From the NCBI GenBank assembly GCA_012934845.2, contig WNNJ02000726.1, positions 1 to 64,000 of the forward strand: a stretch of 64,000 nt of DNA, written 5' to 3'. Below the pieces are notes generated by a model. The model ran no database searches, was not told where the DNA came from, and saw only the letters and a program-made list of their open reading frames with translations. The position numbers and the translations under genes were made by a program. Source of the stretch: Pomphorhynchus laevis. Taxonomy: Eukaryota; Acanthocephala; Palaeacanthocephala; Echinorhynchida; Pomphorhynchidae. Positions 31,241-42,539 of the stretch are shown one piece after another. How positions within the stretch are numbered: the first letter of the stretch is position 1; every line of letters starts with the position of its first letter.

Positions 31241-32160
31241 TGAATATCAATTTTAAATCGTATATAATACGATTAATTAAACGTCAAATTTTTATTAATT
31301 TATTAATTTTTATTTTTTTCTTAATGATTAAGAAATTTTATATTTTTTAATAAAAAATATAAAAATAATTTGTAAATTTTAATGTAATTTTTAATTGTTT
31401 TTTGATTTCTGAAATATGCACTGATTTTATTTTATAAAATTGTATTTGACTTTTTAATGTGCGCATTCAACTCTCTAGTCATTTTATTGTTCATATTTTG
31501 TTATTGATTTAATTTCTAAAACTTGCTATGAATTAAAATTATTATTCACGATTTTAAGTTTCTAAAATTTCTCTAATTTGAGTATTATCAATAAATTAAA
31601 TAGTTTACGTATTTAATATAATTATTTAATATAATTATAAACTAAACAAAACATAATAATTCTAAATCAAAATTTAATAATTAAATAATAAAATTAATAA
31701 TTGTTTTTAGATTTTCTATAATTTTAATCAAGTTTTAATAAAAAATTGAAATTTAAAATAAAAATCAATTTTTATGAATTTAAAAATAAATAACAGACGT
31801 TGTATCAAAATAAGAATTAGAGGTCATCAGTAAATACGAAATTATAATTTTGATCAATTGTTAATGTTCTTTATATATTTCATATATTTATATTGTTTTA
31901 ATCAGTTAACTGAGTCTACGTATTTTATATTATTATAAAATAAACAAAACATAATAATGCTAAATCAAAATTTAATAATTAAATAATAAAATTAATAATT
32001 GTTTTTAGATTTTTTATAATTTAAATCAAGTTAAAAAATTGAAATTAAAAATAAAAATCAATGTTTATGAATTGACTAATAAATAAAAGACGTTGTATCA
32101 GAATAAGAATTAGAGGTCATCAGGAGGAACTGCTATGCTATCAGGTTATGCCAGCATTAT
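31241..32160 (-). repeat. AT-rich region with two solo Penelope tail fragments
   Basis: Segments 31610-31835 and 31905-32155 match the 3' non-coding tail of the Penelope-like elements on the minus strand (ACGTATTTAATATAATTATA, CAGACGTTGTATCA(G/A)AATAAG, GAGGTCATCAG). Both stop within or just past the CTGATGA box and lack the coding region. They are tail fragments only. Confidence 0.6.
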
Positions 32161-32879
32161 CAGTAACAAAACGTCAACCCTTCTGTCTTAAAATTGAATA
32201 ATTAATTTCATGAATAATTTTAGTCGAAAATATAACTTAAATTGTAGCTAGAGTAAAATTAAAATTAAATTTTTTATTAATTTATTATTTTTAAGTTAAT
32301 GTTCTTAATATTCACATTTTCATATTAGTGGAAACATTTAAATCTCCTATCATTAGATTTAATTGTTATTAAAAATTACTGTAGAAATTAATTAAAAATT
32401 ACTTGTGTAGTTTATTTAATAAGCATTTTGTTGTCGTTATTCAAACCCTCGGTTTGTAGCTTCGACAAATTACTGTATTTTTGTTATCAGACAGTTATTT
32501 TTAATTTAAAAATAGTTTTATCATCTTGCTATATTCGTAGCGAAAAACAAAGGCCGTCAAGTAGACTTCACATTTTGATTCCCTTCAGCACAACTGTTAT
32601 CAGAGTTTTATCTTTTATTTGTGTGACATTACCGTGCAGTTGCGTTTTAATATCGCTCTTTTGTCAATAATTTCACAATAACTGCGAACATTGGATAATT
32701 ATGTTCTTAAAGCTACAGGGAGACAAAAGATAAAAATGACAGCTTCTCCAACAAGTTTATAGCTTATAAATGAAGAAAATCTTAGAAAATTCTAACAACA
32801 TCACGTATTATCTCACCCACTATTTTTTCATGCAATTTGTTCTATAAATATTCTGTTCGTCAAGTCTGTCTAAGGAGAT
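32161..32879. other. Upstream region of the secreted-protein gene
   Basis: AT-rich, with no clear coding sequence. The last 50 bases probably form the 5' UTR of the gene that starts at 32880 (AAGGAGATATG context). Confidence 0.4.
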
Positions 32880-34211
32880 ATGTTTTCGTATGTTTTGCTA
32901 GTTGTTATTTTGAGCAAACAGGCGGATCTAAAACCGGCAATAAGTTCCTTGTTAATATACAAAGACTATGTCGAAATTAGCCGACCTTTGAACCCGGTTG
33001 AAAAATTCGACGAACAGGACTGGCAATCAATTGACCCACAGTCAATTTATGTACGTAATTGTGGTAAACCATACACTTTACGCTATCAGCATATCGAAAA
33101 AGGAGGAGTGGGTCAAAATGTAACCGTCGCAGTGAACAGTAAACAAGGAGTGCAAATGGTGAAACACGCAGTTCTAGTTGATTCAGTATTAGGTCTCCTG
33201 GTAAGTGTGGATTCTCAAGGTCGAAAAAGATATTTCTACGAGAATACAAAGTCTTTGGAATACGGAGAAAATCCGTTGAATAGTTTTACTCTACTTACTA
33301 TCGAAACTCAAAGTGGTCAATGCCAAGATGGCGCCTCGATAAACTATGTACAAAAAAACATGAAGTGGATTAGAAATCACGAACTTATAATAGAAGATGA
33401 TGGCTGTATTCTTACTACTTGGGCAACAATCGTGAATCACGGATCCAGCTTTAAATATGGAGATCTGGTTGAATTAATAGCTGAAAGCGATTCACATTTA
33501 GATGCCAATCGGTGGTCACTTCGTAGCCATACTTCATCAGCTAGCACTAGATTGTACAATGACTATTTGCCAATTGAAGAAGATCTCCACGGAATAAAGG
33601 TGTTTACCTTAGATCAAAATATGACGATTCTTGCCAAAGAATCAATTCGTATACCTATTATTTTACAACCGGTTAAAGTTAAAAGGGCCGTAATTGCAAG
33701 TAACACTTTGACGTACATGTTTGACACTAATGGACGCTTTAACCGTCTTTATGATATAGTGTTAAAGAACTTTATTCCCGATGGGCGACTTGTTGTACGT
33801 GAAGGCAGTCGAATAGTCGGCCGAAGTAATATTGCCGTACCAATTCCTTCAGGAGAGAAATATCGAATTAAACTGGGCATTGATTTAGATGTAATATATA
33901 ATCGGGAAATTGAAAGTAAATTGGTTGGAAACAACGAAACATTGTATAGCTTGAAGCTGACATTTTCCAATAAAAGAAATGAATCAATAAACATTGAATA
34001 TTTTGAAGAATTAAGTTCGAAATCAATTGTGTATTGCAGAACAAACAGCACGTTGTATGATTTCACTCAGCCACAGTTCACTTGTAATGTTACTCGTACG
34101 AATAAAGCAGCTATTACCGGTCAGATTGACGGTAATGATGTCGTCAATCTTAAATTTGATTTACTGGTTCGTAAACAGAAAGATTTGCAACATGATATAT
34201 GGATACGATAA
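32880..34211 (+). CDS. Predicted secreted protein with DUF4139-like region
   Basis: A 443-residue single-exon frame. It starts with a hydrophobic stretch (MFSYVLLVVILSK) that looks like a signal peptide. The middle (CILTTWATIVNHGSSFKYGD, then LVELIAES) and the C-terminal half resemble the W-x-T-x-x-x-N...L-x-A pattern and the PxGRLVVREGSRIVGRSNI / IPSGEKYRIKLGIDLDVIYN pattern of DUF4139 proteins, a beta-rich family of unknown function. The assignment is from memory of the motif and is tentative. Several N-x-S/T sites fit secretion. It is flanked by two truncated copies of its own 5' part, so the locus has expanded by duplication. No frame damage is seen. Confidence 0.6.
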   Translation: MFSYVLLVVILSKQADLKPAISSLLIYKDYVEISRPLNPVEKFDEQDWQSIDPQSIYVRNCGKPYTLRYQHIEKGGVGQNVTVAVNSKQGVQMVKHAVLVDSVLGLLVSVDSQGRKRYFYENTKSLEYGENPLNSFTLLTIETQSGQCQDGASINYVQKNMKWIRNHELIIEDDGCILTTWATIVNHGSSFKYGDLVELIAESDSHLDANRWSLRSHTSSASTRLYNDYLPIEEDLHGIKVFTLDQNMTILAKESIRIPIILQPVKVKRAVIASNTLTYMFDTNGRFNRLYDIVLKNFIPDGRLVVREGSRIVGRSNIAVPIPSGEKYRIKLGIDLDVIYNREIESKLVGNNETLYSLKLTFSNKRNESINIEYFEELSSKSIVYCRTNSTLYDFTQPQFTCNVTRTNKAAITGQIDGNDVVNLKFDLLVRKQKDLQHDIWIR

Positions 34212-34269
34212 TTGTAGGACATCTTATCCATTCAGGATTAGAGCTGGACAAGTAATCTTTAACTAATGT

Positions 34270-35000
34270 TATAAAATTCGTAATCTTGTTTTACTTTTAT
34301 AGTCAATGTGATAATTTGTTTTAGAAATAGTTATATTACTCGTAATATCTATTCAATATCTGAGTAACGTCATACGATAGCCTTAATCACATAGTCTCTG
34401 TAATGGTCATATTGAACATCATTTATATTATAGATATATACGCTATCTCTATAGTATATAAAAATAATATCATTTTGTCATAGATATATATATGTTAGTT
34501 AACAGGAGATACATTATAATCGGTATGTATTTAGTCCTAAAGTTGTGTTAGAAGAATATATGCTTAGGTTTGTTTTGCTATTTGTTATTTTGAACGAATC
34601 TAAAACCGGAAATAAGTTCTTTGTTAATTGATGAAACTAGTCTACTTTTAAACCCAGTTGAAAAAATGTGACGATCAGGGCTGGAACTTTATTGATGCGC
34701 AGTCAATACATGTACCCAATTGTTGTAAACCATAAACGATATCAGCATATTGAGAAAGGAGTAACGGGTCAACAAGTTAACGTTGCTGTGGACAGCAAGC
34801 AAAAAGTGCAAATAGCTAAATATGCAATCCTAGTAACACAAAGCTAAAATCAATATATCGTTCTGGAAACCTCTTATATTCATTACAGTATAAGTTGTAT
34901 TGTATATCAATAAAATCATTTAAATTTAAGGATATGAAAAAGTTTATAAAAATTTCGAATTTTAATTTTTGCGTTTGAAACTTTGAGTTTATATTTTGAA
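34270..35000 (+). repeat. Duplicated block, copy 2, downstream of the gene
   Basis: Starts about 60 bases after the gene stop and is nearly identical to 30516-31240, including the leading non-coding part (GTCATACGATAGCCTTAATC) and the closing ~110-bp repeat. Confidence 0.75.
34555..34848 (+). pseudogene. Decayed 5' copy of the secreted DUF4139-like gene, copy 2
   Basis: Matches pseudogene copy 1 almost base for base and shares its lesions, so both descend from one already broken copy. A few differences (around 34630-34655) show they have been separate for some time. Confidence 0.7.
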
Positions 35001-35127
35001 ATCAATTGAATATATAATACGAAACTAAAGTCTGAAACTTGGACTATATACCCGTCATATATATCATTTGTGAAAGATTACTACTTCCATATCTATTGTT
35101 TATCAATGTTATCTCTATAGTGTACAA

Positions 35128-35470
35128 GGGGTACTTCTCATACCCCTTCATTTCTCAACCTTCCTTTTCTCGACAATTCTCGTACTGTGTATTGTGCTCT
35201 GCGTTCCCGTAATTCCCTTCTTTTACATGTCCCAATCTACTCTACCTCTTTTGGCTTCCGCTCCTTCGTTGTGGCTGCTCCTCTCTTGTGGAATCAACTG
35301 CCTATTCATATCCGCCAATCAACATCTATGCCGTACTTCAAACGCCAAATCCAATTTTATTTCAACAATTAACTAATTACCTGTGACCTTTGATGTTCTT
35401 TTTTTTGTTTGTTAGTGGTCATGTAAGCGTGCATTTTGCACGCATTTGTCACGTTAAATAAATTATTGTA
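35128..35470 (+). mobile_element. 3' end of a C-rich CR1-like LINE
   Basis: Encodes the C-terminal part of the RT ORF (SFGFRSFVVAAPLLWNQLPI, STSMPYFKRQIQ) like 18700-18850. Its 3' UTR has the stem-loop GCGTGC-ATTTT-GCACGC (35427-35443) and CACGTTAAATAAATTATTG. Confidence 0.8.
35427..35443 (+). other. 3' stem-loop of the CR1-like LINE
   Basis: Perfect six-pair stem with a loop (ATTTT) that differs from GCTG and AGCTT in other copies; only the stem is conserved. Confidence 0.6.
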
Positions 35471-35656
35471 TTATTATATCCATCTTTAGCGAACTTACTG
35501 TTATTATTGTTGATTCTTTATATGCAATCTTCTCTTACTGCACCATCAATCAAGACAAGCCAATGCTTGTTTATGAACAGTGCCTTTTTTAATAATCTGT
35601 TAATGTAGAAATTAAAAATTGCTATAATCGTCATTTATTTTTAAAGATATTAAAAA

Positions 35657-37636
35657 ATGGATCGTAATTTAGTTTCTCGTGTTCACGGGTGTATTAAGCG
35701 TTCTTTAATAAAAAACGAACGAAGTGTGACTGATGCGAGAGAAGTGATGAATATGTTGCAAATGCAACATCTAGAGTATAAAAGATATCGTGTACAACCG
35801 TTACTTAAAGCCATTGAAAGAATATTACATAATTATAATAATCAAGCTAAAACTTGCCTAGATAAAAATAAAGACCACGAAATGAGACCCGCAGTTCGAG
35901 GTAATGAAGAAGCGTCGATGAAAAAGGAAAATTTGTCTTCTACTCGATTACAGACTCAAAATCAAAATGGATCACTTAAGCGTCATCGATATAATCAGTC
36001 TTTGTGTATAACTTCTCATGAAACTTTAACCGACGATTTCATATGTGAGTGTTCATTTAAATCAAAGGTATTAGAGGAAACCAACCATATATTTAAAAGG
36101 CGAGGGGAAGATAGCTATCACAGTTTGAGCAAGGATGTGTTGCTCATATCCGGCTATTCAGGAAGCGGAAAAACTCAGCTTGTCAAATGGCTATGTAAAT
36201 ATTACCAAATCGATATGGTACGAATAGATTCTGTTTTAGAATTTGAAGACAACTTTCAGCAAATAATTGCAATGCTAAATTCACGAATTGTTTGTTTTAT
36301 AGAAGACATTGATGATTCTGGTCTATCCACACATGTAGCTAGTTCAATGCATAACATCAAACCTGTTCGACTATTTAAGCGCTTAATCGAACACTTAAAA
36401 TTAGTAAATGATAGTAACAGAGCTATTGTTGTATGTACATGTCGAGACGTTGGTTCACTTAACGAAACTGTTAGAATGGCCGTCGATTATGAAATCAAGA
36501 TACTAAATCCGGAAAAGAAATGTCGAGAGGCCATTTTACGATCTCTTTTACCACCATATAGTCATACGTGGCTTAAGGATGTTGCAGAATTAACAACTAG
36601 TTATTTACCATCACATCTTCGTAAATTGTGTACGCTAGCAATTCAGAAATCTGAATCCCGTCATGAAAATGATAAGCAAGGTAATATGATCGAGTTAATC
36701 GACTTTCTAGAAGCCTTAAAGTGTCACAGTACTGTTTATAACAGTGGAAATATGCTTACAAGTCAATGCACTAATTCAGTGCAAGTACCAGAAACAACAT
36801 GGGAGGACGTCGGTTCCCTAGACAACGTGAGAAAGATTCTAGATGATCATTTATTGTTTCAATGTAGATGCTCTGATTTAGTGAAGGAAGGACGCATTAA
36901 TAAGTTAGGGATGCTGTCAGAGCCTTCTGGCATATTGCTTGTTGGTCCACCAGGATGTGGAAAAACTCTACTAGGGAAAGCTGTGGCAAATGAACTATCC
37001 GTGAATTTTCTAGCTGTTAACGGACCAGAATTATTAAATATGTACGTCGGTGAAAGTGAAAGATCTGTTCGAAGACTATTCCAGGAAGCAAGTAATTTTA
37101 AACCGTGCATCATATTTTTTGACGAAATAGACGCACTGTGCACACGTCGACAAGATGGTCACGGCAGCTATGATGGTCCGTTGGTACTTAATCAGCTTCT
37201 TGTTGAAATGGACGGTATACGTGGACGCAGCGGCGTATATTTAATGGCCGCAACGAATATGCTCGAAGTTATTGATCCAGCTATTACTCGTCCTGGTCGT
37301 TTTGGAACACTTGTTTATATCGGATTACCCGATTGCAAAGGTAGACATGATATTCTAAAGAAGATGCTTAGAAAATGTAGCCAGAATGTGTCTCCAGAAT
37401 GCTTAAACTCAGTTGTATCAGAAACTAAAAACTATACTGGTGCAGACCTCAAAAATCTCGTAAGTATAGCTGCTCGCCACGCGCTGATATCGAGACCAGA
37501 GTTTACAGACGAACTAATTAATGAAGATTTGTTATATGCACTGAAGCAAACAAAACCTAGCTTGAGCGAAGAAGATATAAAAAGTTACGAGCAAAAGCAA
37601 AAGCACAGATGCTGCAATTACAATAATAACGGGTAA
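35657..37636 (+). CDS. NVL: NVL-type nuclear double AAA ATPase
   Basis: NVL (yeast Rix7) is a hexameric AAA ATPase that strips factors from pre-60S particles in the nucleolus. This frame has 659 residues, shorter than the ~850 of vertebrate NVL. The N-terminus (REVMNMLQMQHLEYKRYRVQ) resembles the NVL N-terminal domain. D1 has a Walker A GYSGSGKT (about residues 166-173) and a Walker B-like VCFIEDIDD. D2 has GPPGCGKT (about 430-437), the NVL signature GPELLNMYVGESERSVRRLF, Walker B IIFFDEIDAL and RPGRF. The C-terminus (SLSEEDIKSYEQ) fits NVL. D1 lacks the usual GRFD motif (residues near 290 read VRMAVDYEIKILNP), so its arginine-finger function may be lost. One exon, no damage. A Spaf/VCP relative is less likely because of the GPELLNMYVGESE context and N-terminus. 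Confidence 0.85.
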   Translation: MDRNLVSRVHGCIKRSLIKNERSVTDAREVMNMLQMQHLEYKRYRVQPLLKAIERILHNYNNQAKTCLDKNKDHEMRPAVRGNEEASMKKENLSSTRLQTQNQNGSLKRHRYNQSLCITSHETLTDDFICECSFKSKVLEETNHIFKRRGEDSYHSLSKDVLLISGYSGSGKTQLVKWLCKYYQIDMVRIDSVLEFEDNFQQIIAMLNSRIVCFIEDIDDSGLSTHVASSMHNIKPVRLFKRLIEHLKLVNDSNRAIVVCTCRDVGSLNETVRMAVDYEIKILNPEKKCREAILRSLLPPYSHTWLKDVAELTTSYLPSHLRKLCTLAIQKSESRHENDKQGNMIELIDFLEALKCHSTVYNSGNMLTSQCTNSVQVPETTWEDVGSLDNVRKILDDHLLFQCRCSDLVKEGRINKLGMLSEPSGILLVGPPGCGKTLLGKAVANELSVNFLAVNGPELLNMYVGESERSVRRLFQEASNFKPCIIFFDEIDALCTRRQDGHGSYDGPLVLNQLLVEMDGIRGRSGVYLMAATNMLEVIDPAITRPGRFGTLVYIGLPDCKGRHDILKKMLRKCSQNVSPECLNSVVSETKNYTGADLKNLVSIAARHALISRPEFTDELINEDLLYALKQTKPSLSEEDIKSYEQKQKHRCCNYNNNG

Positions 37637-37860
37637 TTTCGGTCAATATAACGAAAAAATGAACAAACGATTTTTTTCTCGTGTTATATATTCTCTACCA
37701 GTGTGCTAATGTATAACAACAATGGTTTTGTATATCTTTTTCGGAATTTTGGATAAGGATCAATAAGCAATAATTTATTTTGATATTTAGCTAGCTGCTG
37801 CTAGCATCATCAGAAACAAAACTTAAAATTTGTTCATCCTAAAATATTTATTTAATTGAC
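37637..37860. repeat. NVL 3' flank with a stem-loop repeat remnant
   Basis: At 37795-37830 the minus strand reads CTGATGATGCTAGCAGCAGC then TAGCTAAATATC: a GCTAGC / GCTAGC stem between a CTGATGA box and a (G)AAA box. It is a member of the dispersed family found at 46.7, 53.7 and 60-61 kb. Confidence 0.5.
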
Positions 37861-38430
37861 CACTGAAAAAGCGAAGGTCAAGCTTGTAGATTGTTCCATC
37901 GTTTGATAATTAGATGTCTTATGTCACTTCGGTTACGTCTTGGTCTCAATTTGTCTATCAGTTTTAGCTTGTATCCTCGTAAATTGTCATTAGGAGAAAG
38001 TGTAAATAGATGATGTAAAACGTGTTTAGGAGAGTGCAATGTTATCCACACCAACATCAAATCTGCCTTAAGAACGTCTCTACATCACATATGCCTAAAA
38101 CGCCTATCTATTGGGATAGGGAATATCTCGAATAGAAGAAACAAGATGACTGGCTCTACAGAGAATACCATAAAGTAGACGCAAATCACACTTTAATTGC
38201 GGAAAGTCTGCAGATGAAGCATACATCATATTAGAAAGAATCATCGAAGGAAACATCAGCCTAAATGATTCAATATCTATTGAATCAAGCCTTCTTTGTA
38301 GTAGCCCTAGAATCTGTTGATATTTGCTTACAATTATCTTACACGAGGGCCCAGTGACAAGATTTAGCGAATACGATACCGAGATCCTTAAGTGGATCGG
38401 CATTCTAAATGGTAGCATTCCCTAATATGT
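37860..38430 (-). mobile_element. CR1-type LINE, C-terminal RT relic
   Basis: The minus strand gives thumb and C-terminal blocks: MLPFRMPIHLRISVSYSLNL, MMYASSADFPQLKCDLRLLY, CRASHLVSSI, then LIDKLRPRRNRSDIRHLIIK and RWNNLQA. The RWNNL end matches the KWNRL / LWNNL ends of the other CR1-type copies. Two frames are used, with at least one frameshift near 38080. Confidence 0.6.
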
Positions 38431-38657
38431 ACGGACCAAATACATCAACTAACCTAAATGTATGTGATATGTATTTTTATGTTAATAGTAAGATCATGTG
38501 AGTTGTACTACGAATGTATGAAATATATGTCCACCTTAAAAAAGTTTGATATCTAATATACAAACAATCTAATATACATACAATAAATAACATACAATCA
38601 ATTTAGTTCCAGATCAATCCAGTTCCGCTCGCTCCGCTTGCAGAAATTTTAGAGTTA

Positions 38658-39690
38658 ATGGGAGGACGTAAGAAAACAACTAACACCGACATCAACTATG
38701 GACAACTGCAAGTACAGTGCTCGATACACGACTGCAGCGTCTGAACAACAATCGCCTGCAACAATCATAAGTCTAAAGAGGACTTCGTATGTGGTTTTTG
38801 TGCCAACAAACTAATCCGCAACCTTTCCAATAAGCACATATCAACATCCAACACGTCAACTCAAACTACCCCCGTCGTTTCTAATGTCCTTTCTCCACCC
38901 ACCGACCCTGCCACCATATACACTTCCCATTCCACGTCATCTTCACTCCCCGACACCCCACGTCCCGTCCTTCCCGTCTCGTTTCTCAATATTTTGCATC
39001 CATCGATCAGAATCACCTCCACCAACCTCCACTATCTTTCCACTCATAACCTTTCCTCACATCGCTTGCCACCCTCTTTATTATCATTATCCTCTATGTC
39101 TCCCGTCGTCAAACCAAATCCCTCCAAATCATCAACTGCCAGCTCTTCTATCGTGATCTCACCTACTCACGTCAGTCGTCCTCCTTTACGGAAGCGCTTT
39201 GCTTCTCGCGATCGTTGCGTCATTGTCACTAATATCACGCCTTCTAACTCCTTATCTCCACAAGCACGTCTAGACAACGATGTTTCCGCCTTTAGATCCA
39301 TCCTCCCGTCTATTGTTCCTGCGGGTAAACCATCCTTTTTCAAGGACAATTCTCCTGTCGCATGTATCCGTCTAAACAAATCTTCTCAATCTAATCCTTC
39401 CCAGCCCCCTCTCCTAAAAATTGTTTTCAAGCATCGCTTTCACGCGTCTTCTGTCCTCTCTCAACGATTCAAACTTATGTCATCTTCAACGACTAGAATT
39501 TTCCCCAATCGCGCCCCTTCTGAAATCGCTCAAATCTCTTCAGCCCGCATCGAAAAACGACGTCGCGAGTAAAACGGCGAAACATCTCTTTCCATCCGAA
39601 ACATCGACGGAAATTTTCAAGTTGTCCGCGCCCGCCCAAAAATTCGATGGCGCTCTATCTCCCCCAATGAGTCTTCTCCACTAGCCCCTA
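38658..39690 (+). pseudogene. ORF1 of the broken CR1-like LINE
   Basis: Starts MGGRKKTTNTDINYGQLQVQ and carries the CSIHDCSV.TT...FVCGFC finger, where the conserved Trp codon has become a stop (near 38743). Further along, PPLLKIVFKHRFHASSVLSQ matches the ORF1 C-terminal block. A second stop lies at 39569 in an ERRRE.NGE context. Confidence 0.7.
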
Positions 39691-39699
39691 CCACCACTA

Positions 39700-42450
39700 C
39701 ACACGGTTTCCGCCTCGGCCTCCTCAACACTAGATCTATTCTCAATAAATTCGATCTTATCCTCAACCTATTCACCAAGCAATCCATCGATCTTTTCTGC
39801 CTCAACGAATCCTGGCACTCAGATTCCGACGACCTTTCCATTCGCCGTCTGCTCTCTACCGGTTGCTCCCTAGTCGAATCCGCCCGCCCACTCAGCTCAT
39901 ACCCTTTTAAATTCTCTAATCATGGCGGCATCGTCACATTCGCGCGTCACCCCGCGTCTCTTCGCAAAATCAATCCCCCTTTTAGTCCTTGCTCTTTTGA
40001 GCAAGGACCTACATCCTTATTTTTTAACGAACTCGCTGACCTCCTTTCTCATTGTTCTTTGTCCTCAATCTCTTCACTCGTTCTAGACGACTTCAACATC
40101 CGCCTAGACCGCTCCTCTTCCACGCATTCCATCCGGTTCATCAACATTCTATTCAACTATAATTACAAACTAATGTCCACTGATCCCACACATATCCTTG
40201 GTAGAGCACTCGACATCATCGCTGTCCCTGATCATTTTGCTGCCTACACCTCACTGTCCATCTCTGATCCTGGTCTATCCGATCACTTTCTCGTCACCGT
40301 TGATCTCACCCACAACCACACCCCTTCTCACACACCTACAATCCTACGAAGCCCTGGGAAAAACTTGACCTCGCCCTTCTCCGCTCTGCCTTATTCAAAT
40401 CGTCTCTATCATATCCCACAATAACATATTTATCTCCTCACGACGTCGCCTTTCTTTTCGACTCTGAACTCACATCCACTCTCGATCTTCTCTTGCCCTT
40501 CAAGTCTCATCCACACAGTCGCTTGCACCGTGCCCCATGGTTTGACATCCAATGCCTACTCTCAAAACGTCAACTCCGCCATGCTTTTCAAGTCTATCAT
40601 CGCTCTCTCAGACGTGATTTCCGCTCGATAATCCGTCTTCGTGATTCCTATCTTGCTCTGCGCCAGTCTCATATCAACATACTACGTACCCAATGCAACT
40701 CATTCTGGCAGCATAAAATCATCACTTTATTCAACTCTAAGACTCTCTGGCATACTTTTAACTCAATCCTTGCTCATTCCTCTTCGCCGTGCAACATCAA
40801 TGCATATGATTATTCGTCATTTCTCCATACTAAAGTATCCACGTTGCTCTCTCACACCCCGGTCTCCATCTTATCCCACTCTGCCCCGCCTAGCCTCATC
40901 CTTCCGAAACTTTTAATCTTCTCCCTGTCTCAACTACCGAAGTATCATCTGTCCTCATGTCCTTGCTCAACAAATCCTCACCTGCCGATCTCCTGCCTAC
41001 TCACATATTAAAATCCATCTGCTCATCGATATCCCCGTTTCTCACAACCTTGTTTAACTCGTCCATCCGCAGTCGTATCTTCCCTTCACACTTGAAATCC
41101 GCAATCGTTCGTCCTCTCCTTAAGAAACAACCGCTCGACCCATCCCTTCCTTCTAGCTATCGCCCCAATTCACTACTCCCTACTCTTTCTAAGCTCTTAG
41201 AACGCCTCATCTTAATACAAATCAACGCTTATCTCTCCTCATCCAATCTGTACCCTCCTTTCCAATCCGCTTTCCGCTCTAATCACTCGACAGAAATCGC
41301 ATGCATAAATGTGTACAACGACTTACTCATTTCTCGAGACAAGGCTCTATATAGTGTTCTCATCTCCCTCGACCTCTCCTCCACATTCGACATTGTCGAC
41401 CACTCCGTCCTCCTTTCTCGCCTTCGTTATGATTACGGCTTTTCTTCCTCCTTCGTAGCATGGTTTGCCTCATATTTATCCGACCGTTCTTTTCGGGTCT
41501 GTTCTAATTCATCATCCTCCCCTCTAATCCCTATTTTTTGCGGGGTCCCACAAGGTTTAGTCATATGTCCCCTGCTTTGCTCTCTTCTGCTTAGCGATCT
41601 CTCTCGGTTTATCAAACCTTACTCCTTTAACGTCATGCAATACGCCGATGAAATCCTCATCTATGCTCATGCACTTGCACATCGCATACACGATATCAGC
41701 ATTTCTGCCTCCAACTGTCTTTCTTCTATCTACAAACGTCTCTCCAATCTCGATCTCGGCTAAACCCCGACAAATCCAAAATAATGTACATCCTCCCCCG
41801 TAAACCAAACATATCTCCTCCCACTGTATCTTTTGCTCATCGATCATCCCCATAGTACACAATCTCACTTTCTTGGGCTTCTATTTCGATGATCACCTTT
41901 CCCTTAAAACCCTTGTCCGTGACAAGGTCCACTCGTTTAACTTTATTCTTCGTGACATCCGCCGTATCCGCAACCTTATCGACTTCCGTTCTTGTATGTC
42001 TCTTCTTTCATCGCTTCTTTTCCCTAAAATCGATTACTGCCTTAGCCTTTTCGCCAATTCTCCAGAATCCATCATCCTACCGCTACAACGCATAATCAAC
42101 TCCGCTGTTCGAGTGCTCTTTCGTCTCCGTCGCTTCGACCACATATCCACATATATTGCCTAACTATCCTGGCCCACCATTCACATGCGCATCAAACTTC
42201 GTCTTCTTTCGGGTCCCCATCGTTCATCAACCTTCAATTCTTAGACGACACTCGCCCTAGCTCGCTATCGCTGCGTTCCCGTAATTCCCTCTTACTCCAC
42301 GTTGCCAATTAATCCAACAACTACGGTCTCCGATCCTTCCTCGTCGCCGCCCTACTCGCCTAGAATCAACTCCCTCTCGACGTCCGCCGCGCTCCTTCTT
42401 TTATCACATTCAAACACCTCCTCCGTTCACAGATTCTCGACACATGATTT
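39700..42450 (+). pseudogene. ORF2 (endonuclease and RT) of the broken CR1-like LINE
   Basis: Endonuclease pieces: LLNTRSILNKFDLI and LNESWHSDSDDL near 39720-39835, VLDDFNIRLDRS at 40080, and DPGLSDHFLVTVDL near 40270. RT pieces: LPSSYRPNSLLPTLSKLLER, LDLSSTFDIVDHSVLLSRL, CGVPQGLVICPLLCSLLLSD and MQYADEILIYAHA, in which the catalytic YADD has become YADE. That Asp to Glu change together with several frameshifts makes the copy inactive. Confidence 0.75.
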
Positions 42451-42478
42451 ACATTTTTGTTTTGTTGTGGTCATGTAA

Positions 42479-42494
42479 GCGTGCGCTGGCACGC
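42479..42494 (+). other. 3' stem-loop of the CR1-like LINE
   Basis: GCGTGC-GCTG-GCACGC, perfect six-pair stem, 25 bases before the element end. Confidence 0.6.
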
Positions 42495-42539
42495 ATTTGC
42501 CACGTTAAAATAAATCTTTTTTTTCTAAAGCAGGTTATG

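Larger units (their letters stand above)
38610..42525 (+). mobile_element. Long but broken C-rich CR1-like LINE
   Basis: This copy is collinear with the element at 14.6-18.9 kb. The 5' end has CCGCTCGCTCCGCTTGC, ORF1 starts at ATG 38658, the endonuclease lies at about 39650-40330, RT at about 40950-41770 and thumb to 42420, and the 3' UTR ends with the stem-loop 42479-42494 and TTAAAATAAATC. It carries many stops, frameshifts and a deletion around 39990-40010, so it is older than the 14.6-kb copy. The sense strand is C-rich in contrast to its surroundings. Confidence 0.8.

Noticed and set aside
32428-32670. Plus-strand 80-codon frame upstream of the secreted-protein gene
   Set aside because: No conserved pattern; in the likely upstream non-coding region.
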